From NCBI RefSeq assembly GCF_024171815.1, contig NZ_JAMTCJ010000001.1:1302001-1366000 (forward strand): a stretch of DNA of 64,000 bases. The letters run 5' to 3'. The position numbers and the translations under genes were made by a program. Position 1 is the first letter of the stretch, and each line of letters opens with the position of its first letter. The stretch comes from Williamsia maris. Its GTDB lineage: Bacteria; Actinomycetota; Actinomycetes; Mycobacteriales; Mycobacteriaceae. Below the pieces are notes generated by a model that saw nothing but the letters and a program-made list of their open reading frames with translations, ran no database searches and was not told where the DNA came from. Shown piece after piece: positions 40,275 through 47,580 of this stretch.

Positions 40275-41093
40275 ATGCCAACCGAACAACTCAGCAGGAC
40301 CGACAAGCCGACCGTCGCAGTGATCGTCGCGGCGTACAACGAGGAGAAGTTCATCCTCGACACGTTGCGGGCACTCGACAAGCAGCGCTGGGACGACGTC
40401 ATCCACCGCGATGTGCTCGGGAGCCCCCGGGTCATCGTGGTCGACAACAACAGCACCGACCGGACCGCGGACATTGTGGCCGAGCACATCCAGTCGCACC
40501 CGCGGTTCCCCGTCGAGCTGATCACCGAGAAGCAGAAGGGCCTCGGGTACGCGATCGACACCGCGGCCCGACACGCCATCGACACCGGGGCGACGCTGGT
40601 CGCGCGAACGGACGCCGACACCATCCCGGACACCGAATGGCTCTCCCAGCTGATCCGGCCGTTGCTCGACGGCAAACGCCTGGTCGGTGGTCGGCTGCGT
40701 GCGCGCACCGACGAGGGCTTCACCAACGTCGTGTTCAACGCGATCGGTGTCGCCTGGCGGCTCGGGCACGGTGTGGAGTGGTGGCGGACCCGCAAGGAAC
40801 CCGACGCCCTCCGACGCAGCTTTGCGGTGTGCGGGCCGAACCTGGCCTTCGACGCCGACATCTACCGCGAGAGCGGCGGTTTCCCGCGGGTGTCGATGGA
40901 CGACGCAGACGAGGACATCATCCTGCAGCGCCGGGTCCGCGCCATCACCGGTTCGGCCGGGATCGGGCTGGCGCAGAAGGCAGTCGTCTACATCTCGCTG
41001 CGCCGACTGCACGCGTTCGGCATCAAGGACTTCGTGACCTGGTACAGCACCAAGGACCGCGACACCACCGGCAAGCAGGTCGACGTCCGCTGA
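40275..41093 (+). CDS. Glycosyltransferase family 2 (second of tandem pair)
   Basis: A 272-residue GT-A enzyme: VAVIVAAYNEEKFILDTLRA, VIVVDNNSTDRTADIVAEHI, VARTDADTIPDTEWLSQLIR (DxD) and RSFAVCGPNLAFDADIYRES. It is a close paralogue of the gene 45 bases upstream and has the same C-terminal pattern (SLRRLHAFGIKDFVTWYSTK). AGGAG lies about 13 bases ahead of the ATG. The pair probably arose by tandem duplication and may act in sequence on one glycan. Confidence 0.88.
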   Translation: MPTEQLSRTDKPTVAVIVAAYNEEKFILDTLRALDKQRWDDVIHRDVLGSPRVIVVDNNSTDRTADIVAEHIQSHPRFPVELITEKQKGLGYAIDTAARHAIDTGATLVARTDADTIPDTEWLSQLIRPLLDGKRLVGGRLRARTDEGFTNVVFNAIGVAWRLGHGVEWWRTRKEPDALRRSFAVCGPNLAFDADIYRESGGFPRVSMDDADEDIILQRRVRAITGSAGIGLAQKAVVYISLRRLHAFGIKDFVTWYSTKDRDTTGKQVDVR

Positions 41094-41157
41094 CGACGCT
41101 CGGGCGAGACCGGTTCCGGGACAGCGCAACCGCCCGGCCGGTCTCGACCCGCGGCCG

Positions 41158-41364
41158 TCAGCTCACCGTGGTGTTCAACGCCTTGGTGATGATGCCCGTC
41201 AACGCCGAGACGATGTTGTCGCCGGTGACCACCGTGTAGAGAATGGCCCCGAACGCCGCCGCGGCAATCGTCCCGATCGCGTACTCGGCCGTGGACATCC
41301 CCTCGTCGTCGGTCACGACGATCATCACCCGTGTCTGCAGATCCTGGATCACCCTGTTCACCAT
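41158..41364 (-). CDS. Flp/DUF4244-type pilin
   Basis: A 68-residue protein: a charged leader (MVNRVIQDLQTRVMIVVTDD), then EGMSTAEYAIGTIAAAAFGA and ILYTVVTGDNIVSALTGIIT. EGMSTAEYAIG with the conserved Glu and Tyr is the processing and assembly region of Flp-type major pilins, here in the DUF4244 form found in actinobacteria (Rv3656c-like). AAGGGGGAG is 5 bases before the ATG at 41364. It is the only gene between tadC and the glycosyltransferases and probably encodes the major pilus subunit. Confidence 0.88.
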   Translation of the reverse strand: MVNRVIQDLQTRVMIVVTDDEGMSTAEYAIGTIAAAAFGAILYTVVTGDNIVSALTGIITKALNTTVS

Positions 41365-41416
41365 CATGTCTCCCCCTTGTGCCCGCGACGGCGTGTTCCG
41401 TCGCGAAGTTCTTCTC

Positions 41417-42013
41417 TCACAGCAGTCCGCCGTCGAGGACGTTGCCCGCCAACCCGATGACCACCGGGACGATGCCGAGGCAGACGAACGCGGGCAGGAA
41501 GCACAGTCCGAGCGGTCCGGAGATCGCCACCCCCGCGCGTTCGGCGGCCGCCGCCGCGTTGTCCTGTGCCGCTGCGCGTTCGGTCTCGGCCAGCTCCCGT
41601 AGTCCTCTAACCGGCGACGAACCCGCCCGCGCAGACCTCCGGGCCATCGCACTCAACGACACCGACGACGCCGGCGCATCCGTCGGCACCTCCCAGGCGT
41701 GCGCCGGATCGGCACCCAGCCCCAGCAGCTCCGCGGCCCGACGCAGCGTCCGCGCCATGGCGTCCGGTGCCGAGTGGGACACGACCTCGGCCGCGGTGGC
41801 GACCGGCATCCCCGAGCGCAGGCACACCGCGAACAGGTCGTAGCCGGCCGCGTTGGCGAACGGATCGTCGCGGTCCTTCGTGACCCCAAGCCAGCGCGCC
41901 TCCCGGACGATCTCGGGTGGCGGCGCAATCCGATACAGCCGCCACTGCGGCGCCGGGATGATCCACAGGCCGATCAGCGCGCACACACCGGCCACCACCC
42001 ACACGCCGCTCAC
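41417..42013 (-). CDS. tadC: Type II secretion F family protein, TadC-like
   Basis: A 198-residue membrane protein: a first membrane segment (GVWVVAGVCALIGLWII), a cytoplasmic T2SSF-type middle with PFANAAGYDLFAVCLRSGMP and SRAGSSPVRGLRELAETERA-like sequence, and a last membrane segment (GPLGLCFLPAFVCLGIVPVV). It forms the inner-membrane platform for pilus assembly with TadB. The GTG at 42013 overlaps the tadB stop by 4 bases. At under 200 residues it is shorter than proteobacterial TadC, as is typical in mycolata. Confidence 0.87.
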   Translation of the reverse strand: MSGVWVVAGVCALIGLWIIPAPQWRLYRIAPPPEIVREARWLGVTKDRDDPFANAAGYDLFAVCLRSGMPVATAAEVVSHSAPDAMARTLRRAAELLGLGADPAHAWEVPTDAPASSVSLSAMARRSARAGSSPVRGLRELAETERAAAQDNAAAAAERAGVAISGPLGLCFLPAFVCLGIVPVVIGLAGNVLDGGLL

Positions 42014-42822
42014 GGCCGCATCACCTTCGCGGTGATGCGTTCGGTCCACCAGAGGCCCGTGGCCACCAGTGCGGTGCCGACGACGAGCAGCGCACCACCG
42101 AGGCCCCCGCCGAACAGGATCGCCAGCGGCCGAGCGCCCATCGCCTGACCGAGACCGATCCCGAGGAGCGGCAACAGGGCCAGGACGGTCGCGGTGGCAC
42201 GAGCACCCGCCAACGCGGCTCGTGTGCGCTCGGCGAACCGGCGCCGGGCCACGAGATCGTCACGCACGGCGCTGAGCAGGTCGGCCATCGGCAGCCCGTG
42301 TCGCTCGGCCGTCCGCCAGGCGACGGCCACTCGATCCCAGGACGACTGATGGGTCACAGTGGCGCCCTCGATGCCCTCCGCGACGTCGCCACCCAGTTCC
42401 GCCCGGCCGGCCATCTGCGTCAGCACCCCGGCGACCGCGGCTGACTCCCCGACCCCTCCGCGGGACACGTCGTCGGCCGCCTGCCGACATGCACGGGCCG
42501 GGTGGGCGCCCACCGACAACTCCGCGATCATCACCGCGACCGCATCCAGCAGGAGACCCAGCCCGGCATCGAGCTCGGCGGTTCTGCGTTGCAACGCCAT
42601 CCGATGGTGAACGGTCACCGCCGCGATGCCCGCGGCGATCGTCGCCGCCGGTCCGACCACGACGAAGACCACCGCACAGGCTCCCGCGGCGACGAGCACC
42701 GGCGCACCCGGCAGACCGCGGCGGCGACCGACCCCTCCCGCCAGGGTCCGCAGGCGCGCCGTCGGCCGGGCCCGGGGCCACAGGAGGAGCATCGCGGCCA
42801 CCCCGGCCAACAGCGGACTCAT
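42010..42822 (-). CDS. tadB: Type II secretion F family protein, TadB-like
   Basis: A 270-residue membrane protein: two N-terminal membrane segments (LLAGVAAMLLLWP; VLVAAGACAVVFVVVGPAAT), the T2SSF domain (LLDAVAVMIAELSVGAHPAR; WDRVAVAWRTAERHGLPMAD) and two C-terminal segments. With TadC it makes the membrane platform worked by the TadA ATPase. It overlaps tadA and tadC by 4 bases on each side, a tightly coupled operon. Confidence 0.87.
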   Translation of the reverse strand: MSPLLAGVAAMLLLWPRARPTARLRTLAGGVGRRRGLPGAPVLVAAGACAVVFVVVGPAATIAAGIAAVTVHHRMALQRRTAELDAGLGLLLDAVAVMIAELSVGAHPARACRQAADDVSRGGVGESAAVAGVLTQMAGRAELGGDVAEGIEGATVTHQSSWDRVAVAWRTAERHGLPMADLLSAVRDDLVARRRFAERTRAALAGARATATVLALLPLLGIGLGQAMGARPLAILFGGGLGGALLVVGTALVATGLWWTERITAKVMRP

Positions 42823-44015
42823 CTCGACCCCGTCCGCGGTGTCCGGGACCCGACGAGCCGGTCGAGGTCCGTACGGGCATCGGTGAAGCCGTTGTCACGC
42901 AACCACACCGGCTCGATCCGCACCAGACCGTCCGCGCCGCGCGTCACCAGGCCGATCTCGGACACCCCGCGGCGCCCAGCGGCGTCGCGCGCGACGCCGA
43001 TGACTACGTGGACCGCGGCCGCGAGCTGACTGTGCAGAGCAGCCCGGTCCATGCCACCGAGGGCGGCGAGTGCCTCCATGCGGGCGGGCACCTCGGTCGT
43101 CGAGTTCGCGTGCAACGTCCCCGCGCATCCCTCGTGCCCGGTGTTCAGCGCGGTCAGCAGATCGACCACCTCGGCGCCCCGCACCTCGCCGACGACGATC
43201 CGATCGGGTCGCATCCGCAACGCCTGCCGGACCAGGTCCCGGACCGCGACCGCTCCGACGCCCTCGACGTTCGCGGTCCGCGCGACGAGTCGCACGACAT
43301 GCGGATGATCGGGTGCGAGCTCCACCGCGTCCTCGACGCACAGAATCCGTTCGGCGGGGTCCACCCGACCCAACATCGCGCTGAGCATCGTCGTCTTGCC
43401 TGCACCGGTGCCACCGACGATGAGGAAGGCCAGGCGCGCATCGATCACCGACGCCACCGTCCCGGCGATCTCCGACGGGATCGCTCCACGCTCGACCAAT
43501 GCGTCGAGATGCTGTGTGGCCGGTCGGAGAACCCGCAGGGACAGACACGTGCCGTCGACACTGATCGGCGGGATCACCGCGTGTAGTCGGACGCTGTAGC
43601 CGCGCCGACCGACGTTGCTCAGCTGGCCGTCGACCCATGGCGCGGCGTCGTCGAGTCGTTTGCCTGCCCCCAGCGCGAGGCGGACGGCCAGGCGACGCAC
43701 CGCCGCGTCGTCGGTGAAGCGGACGTCGCTGCGGCGCAGCCCGATCCCGCGATCGACCCAGACCTGATCGGGACCGACGACCAGGATGTCGGCGACGTCG
43801 GGATCGGCGAGCAACTCCTCCAGACGTCCGGCCCCGACGAGTTCGGTCTGCAGGAACCGCAGAGCCTCGAGCAGGTCGGTGTCGCCGAGCACTCCCCCGG
43901 ACTCGGCCCGGATCGCGTCGGCCATCACCTGCGGCGTGGGGTCCGCGGACTCCGATGCCAACCGTTCGCGGACACGGACCAACAGATCCGCACGCTGATC
44001 GGTCAGCCCGGTCAT
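42819..44015 (-). CDS. tadA: Pilus assembly ATPase TadA (CpaF family)
   Basis: A 398-residue secretion ATPase. The N-terminal domain has ELVGAGRLEELLADPDVADI and LVVGPDQVWVDRG; the RecA-like domain has the P-loop IVGGTGAGKTTMLSAMLG, an Asp box (ILCVEDAVELAPDHPHVVRL), Walker B (DRIVVGEVRGAEVVDLLTAL) and a His box (GHEGCAGTLHANS). It powers assembly of Flp-type pili at the membrane. ATG 44015 overlaps the ssd stop by 4 bases; the frame continues to 44282 without good support. Confidence 0.93.
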   Translation of the reverse strand: MTGLTDQRADLLVRVRERLASESADPTPQVMADAIRAESGGVLGDTDLLEALRFLQTELVGAGRLEELLADPDVADILVVGPDQVWVDRGIGLRRSDVRFTDDAAVRRLAVRLALGAGKRLDDAAPWVDGQLSNVGRRGYSVRLHAVIPPISVDGTCLSLRVLRPATQHLDALVERGAIPSEIAGTVASVIDARLAFLIVGGTGAGKTTMLSAMLGRVDPAERILCVEDAVELAPDHPHVVRLVARTANVEGVGAVAVRDLVRQALRMRPDRIVVGEVRGAEVVDLLTALNTGHEGCAGTLHANSTTEVPARMEALAALGGMDRAALHSQLAAAVHVVIGVARDAAGRRGVSEIGLVTRGADGLVRIEPVWLRDNGFTDARTDLDRLVGSRTPRTGSR

Positions 44016-45076
44016 GCGACGTAGCCCGCGGCGTCGGTGAGCCGGTCGAGGACGCGATCGGCCGTGCGCGAGAGCGCAGATCGTGGCCGCAGCGACAACG
44101 CCCCCGATTCGAGAGCGGCGACGAGTCCTCGTTCCGACCGCATGCCGGCGATCAGCGGGAGTCCGGCCGCGTCGGCGATGTGGTGCGCCGACAGTCCACC
44201 CGGCGCGGGGCCGCGGACCACGCACCCGACCCGTTCGGTGCGGGCGGCCATGCGCGCCGACATCTCCCGGGTGGCCGCACACCCGTGGACGGTGGCCGAG
44301 GTGATCACCACGACGAGGTCCACCGACTCGACCACCGCGTCGACGAGCGACGTCGCGCGACGCGGCAGATCGACCACGACGATGTCACCGTTCTCGCGGC
44401 CGGCATCGATCACCGTCGTCACCGCGTCCATCCCCACCGGCCGCACGTCCCCACGCCTCGGGCACAACACGGCCAGATCCGTCCCCACCCGCGGCAACGC
44501 CGCGTGCAGACTGTCGGCGAACACGTGCCCGCTCTCGAGGGTCAGGTCAGGCCACCGCAGCCCGGATGTGTCCTCGATCCCGAGCAGGAGGTCGACGCCG
44601 CCGCCGAGTTCGTCGACGTCGAGCAGCAGCGTCGTCCCCGCGAACTCTCCGGCCGCGCGCATCGCGACAGCGGCGGCGAGCACCGACGCCCCCGCTCCGC
44701 CGTGACCACCGAGGCACGCGACCACCGCCCCGGCCGGGCTGCGCGGCGCCCGCAGTCGACTCAAGGCCCCGACCACGTCGTGTTCCTGCTCGGGCAGGAG
44801 GTACCCGTCGTGCGCACCCAAGGTCAGCGCCGACCGCCACAGCTGTGGATCGACCTCGCCGGAACCGACTACGAGGACACCGCCGCGACGCGGCCACCCG
44901 AGCCCGGCGAGATCTGACGCCGCCCGGGCGTCGACGACCACCGCCAGGCAGTCCGACCACGCCCGACGGCAGGTGTCCGGCTCCGCGGTGACCACCTGAT
45001 AGCCGGCCGCGGCGGCGCAGCGGGCCACATCGTCGGCGAGGTCGTCGCCCACCATGACCAGTACGTGATCGCTCAT
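44012..45076 (-). CDS. ssd: Septum-site-determining-like / CpaE-TadZ family ATPase (Ssd, Rv3660c-like)
   Basis: A 354-residue protein. The first 120 residues form a receiver-like domain (VLVMVGDDLADDVARCAAAA), followed by a MinD/ParA-type domain with a deviant Walker A (ACLGGHGGAGASVLAAAVAM), LLDVDELGGGVDLLLG and DIVVVDLPRRATSLVDAVVE. The loop has no GK(T/S), so ATP hydrolysis is doubtful, as noted for Ssd-type proteins. TadZ/CpaE relatives place the pilus machine in the cell; Rv3660c has been linked to septum regulation. First gene of the tad operon. Confidence 0.88.
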   Translation of the reverse strand: MSDHVLVMVGDDLADDVARCAAAAGYQVVTAEPDTCRRAWSDCLAVVVDARAASDLAGLGWPRRGGVLVVGSGEVDPQLWRSALTLGAHDGYLLPEQEHDVVGALSRLRAPRSPAGAVVACLGGHGGAGASVLAAAVAMRAAGEFAGTTLLLDVDELGGGVDLLLGIEDTSGLRWPDLTLESGHVFADSLHAALPRVGTDLAVLCPRRGDVRPVGMDAVTTVIDAGRENGDIVVVDLPRRATSLVDAVVESVDLVVVITSATVHGCAATREMSARMAARTERVGCVVRGPAPGGLSAHHIADAAGLPLIAGMRSERGLVAALESGALSLRPRSALSRTADRVLDRLTDAAGYVA

Positions 45077-45249
45077 GGGGTCGATGGTGCTCGGGCGATG
45101 TCACCGTCGACCGTGCAACGGGCACCCGATCCCCGCATTCTGCGACTCGGAGAACAACTGTGCACAAATAGGCTGAATGCGCGCGAAACCACAGGTCAGT
45201 GAATGCGGTTATTGCGATCAGCGTGCGCAGAATGGGGACGGACGAAAAG

Positions 45250-45350
45250 GTCCGGAAATGGGGACGACCCCGGCCAGGGGGGGAGGAGGCCAGGGTCGTC
45301 GCGTTTCAGCCCCGGGGGGTCGGGCTGAAAGCCCCGGATGAACCGGGTAA
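45250..45350 (-). ncRNA. 6C small RNA (B11/MTS2822-like)
   Basis: On the minus strand two hairpins occur in a row: TTTCAGCCC-GACCCCCCG-GGGCTGAAA (45330-45304, 9-bp stem, six C in the loop) and GACGACCCTGGCC-TCCTCCCCCCCT-GGCCGGGGTCGTC (45300-45263, seven C in the loop). Two stem-loops each with at least six loop cytosines define the 6C RNA family of actinobacteria. TATAGT (45361-45356) is a good -10 some 10 bases before the RNA. Its place between ssd and the HAD gene matches B11 of M. tuberculosis, a regulator with C-rich loops that pair with G-rich ribosome binding sites. Confidence 0.88.
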
Positions 45351-45505
45351 CCATGACTATACACACGGTCCCCGGGATGATTGCAAGTTCAACCATGTTG
45401 TTACCCGCGGGTAGTTTATGGCGGCTGACCTCACGGTTTGGTGTCGGAGCCCGGACGTCTGTCCGAGCCGACCCGCCCGCCGAGCCCCCGACGTAGGCTG
45501 ATGCC

Positions 45506-46357
45506 GTGACGACCTCGCCACCGGGTTCACCCACGGGTGCCCGGAGTGCTCAGAGACCCGAAACTCCCGTAGCCGCATTCTTCGATCTCGATAAAACGAT
45601 TATCGCCAAGTCGAGCACCCTGGCATTCTCACGACCCTTTTTCGACGAGGGCTTGATCAACCGGCGCTCGGTGCTGAAATCGAGTTACGCACAGTTTCTG
45701 TTCCTGCTGACCGCGGCCGATGCGGACCAGGTCGAGCGACTCCGCAAGCACGTGACGCAGATGTGCGCGGGATGGGACGTCGACCAGGTGCGCACGATCG
45801 TGGCCGAGACCCTGCACGACATCGTCGACCCGCTGGTCTTCGCCGAGGCGGCCGAGCTCATCGCCGGCCATCGTGCACGCGGACACGACGTGGTGATCGT
45901 GTCGGCGTCGGGCAGCGAGATCGTCGAGCCGATCGGCGGGATGCTCGGCGTCGACACCTCGGTGGCGAGCCGTATGCAGGTGGTCGACGGCAAATACTCC
46001 GGCGAGGTCGAGTTCTACTGCTACGGCGAGGGCAAACGGACCGCCATCCGTGAGATCGCCGCCGAGCGCGGGTACGACCTGGCGTTGTGCTTCGCGTACT
46101 CGGATTCGATCACCGATCTGCCGATGCTGGAGGTCGTCGGCCATCCGACCGCGGTCAACCCCGACCGCGCGCTGCGCAAGGCCGCGGCCGCCAACGGCTG
46201 GCCGGTCCTGTCGTTCAACCGCCCCGTCTCCCTGCCTGAACGGCTCCCCGGCGCGCCGTCGCGCACGACGGTGACCGGCGCAGCAGCCGTCGGCGTGGGC
46301 GCAGTGGTGGCCGGCGGCATCACCTACGCGATCGTGCACCGCACCCGGGGTCGTTGA
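45506..46357 (+). CDS. HAD-IB family phosphatase (Rv3661-like)
   Basis: A 283-residue SerB-like hydrolase. AAFFDLDKTIIAKSSTLAFS holds the nucleophile motif DLDKT, VVIVSASGSEIVEPIGGMLG motif II, YGEGKRTAIREIAAERG motif III Lys, and CFAYSDSITDLPMLEVVGHP motif IV. A C-terminal hydrophobic stretch (AAAVGVGAVVAGGITYAIVH) may anchor it to the membrane. Relatives dephosphorylate small metabolites or lysolipids (CicA/PlsC-linked HAD-IB). It lies between two small RNA genes, as Rv3661 does. Confidence 0.9.
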   Translation: MTTSPPGSPTGARSAQRPETPVAAFFDLDKTIIAKSSTLAFSRPFFDEGLINRRSVLKSSYAQFLFLLTAADADQVERLRKHVTQMCAGWDVDQVRTIVAETLHDIVDPLVFAEAAELIAGHRARGHDVVIVSASGSEIVEPIGGMLGVDTSVASRMQVVDGKYSGEVEFYCYGEGKRTAIREIAAERGYDLALCFAYSDSITDLPMLEVVGHPTAVNPDRALRKAAAANGWPVLSFNRPVSLPERLPGAPSRTTVTGAAAVGVGAVVAGGITYAIVHRTRGR

Positions 46358-46453
46358 CCCTTTCGGGGCTGTCACGCAAAGGTTTTCGACTGACCACCGA
46401 ATCGTTGCCGTTCACCTCTTGATGTGACCGATGTCACGGTGTACAAAGAGAAC

Positions 46454-46750
46454 TACGGAAGTACGAACGGCAAAGGCCACCTCGGAAGAGAAGGAGTGGC
46501 CCCCCGGACGGGCACTTCCCAGCACGGACACCGAGCACCCACGCGGAGCACGCCGCGAGAGGCACAAGTGTTGCGGGCCTGCGACATTGCGGAAGTGACG
46601 AGAGCGTCGGACCTTGGGTGGGACGGCGCGTTCATCACAACGCGACCAATCGCCGAGGCCACCCACGCAACCCACTCAGCACGCTTGGTAACCAGTGATC
46701 CGTGCTCGGCGGGCGGCCTGATGATCTCCGCGATCATCGGCCGCCCGCAT
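46454..46750 (+). ncRNA. Ms1-like small RNA (MTS2823-type)
   Basis: This 425-base gap has no credible gene. It has a promoter, TTGATG (46419-46424), 17 bases, TACAAA (46442-46447), predicting a start near 46454, and ends in a strong hairpin: GCGGGCGGCC-T-GATGATC (46709-46726) paired with GATCATCGGCCGCCCGC (46732-46748) around a 5-base loop. The RNA would be about 297 bases. In mycobacteria the abundant RNA-polymerase-binding RNA Ms1/MTS2823 (about 300 bases) lies at the same place between Rv3661 and Rv3662c. GGCCAC/GTGGCC near 46.47-46.50 kb gives an internal stem. The identity is inferred from position, size and signals. Confidence 0.72.
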
Positions 46751-46783
46751 TTATGTGTCCACCGGCGTCGAGGTCGGCGTGAT

Positions 46784-47533
46784 TCAGCGACGAGCGTCGG
46801 CGATCGACCGGGCCTCGGTCGCCCCCGCGGTCAGCGCGGCACAATGCAGGGTCAACCATTCACGAACCCCGTCACCGGTTCCGCTACCGAAGCCGATTGC
46901 GGCCGTACGATATTCGTCGATCCGGCGCAGCCAGGTCACCTCCGGCACTCCGAGACTGTGTGGATCGAGTCCGGTCGACGCCGCGACCAGTCGCGCGGCG
47001 GCGCGGGCGACCACGCCGTTGCCGGTGGTGAACGGGGCGAGGGTCAGCAACTCCCCGTGGACGACGCCCGCGAGTACCGGCGCCGCGACCGAGGTACCGC
47101 CGGTGACGAGCTGCGCGAGCATGTCGAGACGCTGGGAGACGTCCGGGTCGGTCCGCGGGCGGCCGAGGGTGTCGGGATCGGTGACCAGGTCGGCCGCGAC
47201 CAACAGGTGCAGTCGGGCGAGCGCCTGCAACGGCGCCCGCGTCCACACCGAGACGAGCTGATCCAGCGAATCACCGGTCAGGGCCAACGCGACCCGCATG
47301 GCGCCGCCGAGCACCGGGTCCTCGACGTCCTCGTCCCGCCGCAGCGAGCCGGCCACGCCCTCGATGCCCGCCGAGGAGTGCGCGGTTCGCCACGAGGCCT
47401 CGGTCGAGGTGTCCAACCATCCACGCATGTTGACCGGATGCCGGTGCACCGAGCTCAGCGCGTCACGCGCCTCGTCCGCGGCGGCGGCGACGCCGGGCAG
47501 GTCCAACAGCGGTGCGAGCGGATCGGTGGTCAC
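46784..47533 (-). CDS. Fic-fold protein with degenerate active site (Rv3662c-like)
   Basis: A 249-residue protein. VHGELLTLAPFTTGNGVVAR with AAARLVAASTGLDP matches the Fic motif HPFx(D/E)GN(G/K)R in place and context, but the catalytic His is Ala (APF) and the anchor residues are changed. GIEGVAGSLRRDEDVEDPVL upstream may correspond to the inhibitory-helix region. An AMP-transfer role is therefore unlikely, and binding or regulation is possible. The position matches Rv3662c, sometimes labelled an oxidoreductase without clear support. It lies between the Ms1-like RNA and the Dpp operon. Confidence 0.75.
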   Translation of the reverse strand: MTTDPLAPLLDLPGVAAAADEARDALSSVHRHPVNMRGWLDTSTEASWRTAHSSAGIEGVAGSLRRDEDVEDPVLGGAMRVALALTGDSLDQLVSVWTRAPLQALARLHLLVAADLVTDPDTLGRPRTDPDVSQRLDMLAQLVTGGTSVAAPVLAGVVHGELLTLAPFTTGNGVVARAAARLVAASTGLDPHSLGVPEVTWLRRIDEYRTAAIGFGSGTGDGVREWLTLHCAALTAGATEARSIADARR

Positions 47534-47580
47534 AAGCGATCAGCGTAGTGGTCGGCGCATCCGCGGCCGGTCCGCCGGCA

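Noticed and set aside
45186-45439. A 6S-like closing helix on the plus strand (AAACC..AGGTCAG with CTGACCT..GGTTT) after a TAGGCT element, suggesting Ms1 in this gap
   Set aside because: The same gap carries the diagnostic C-loop hairpins of 6C RNA on the minus strand, and the Ms1 position, promoter, size and terminator fit the next gap (46.4-46.75 kb) better. A 12-bp match over 250 bases can arise by chance in GC-rich DNA.
46424-47548. 374-codon frame on the plus strand through the Ms1 gap
   Set aside because: Antisense to the Fic-like gene and over the RNA region; translation is Arg/Gly/Pro-rich with no conserved features.
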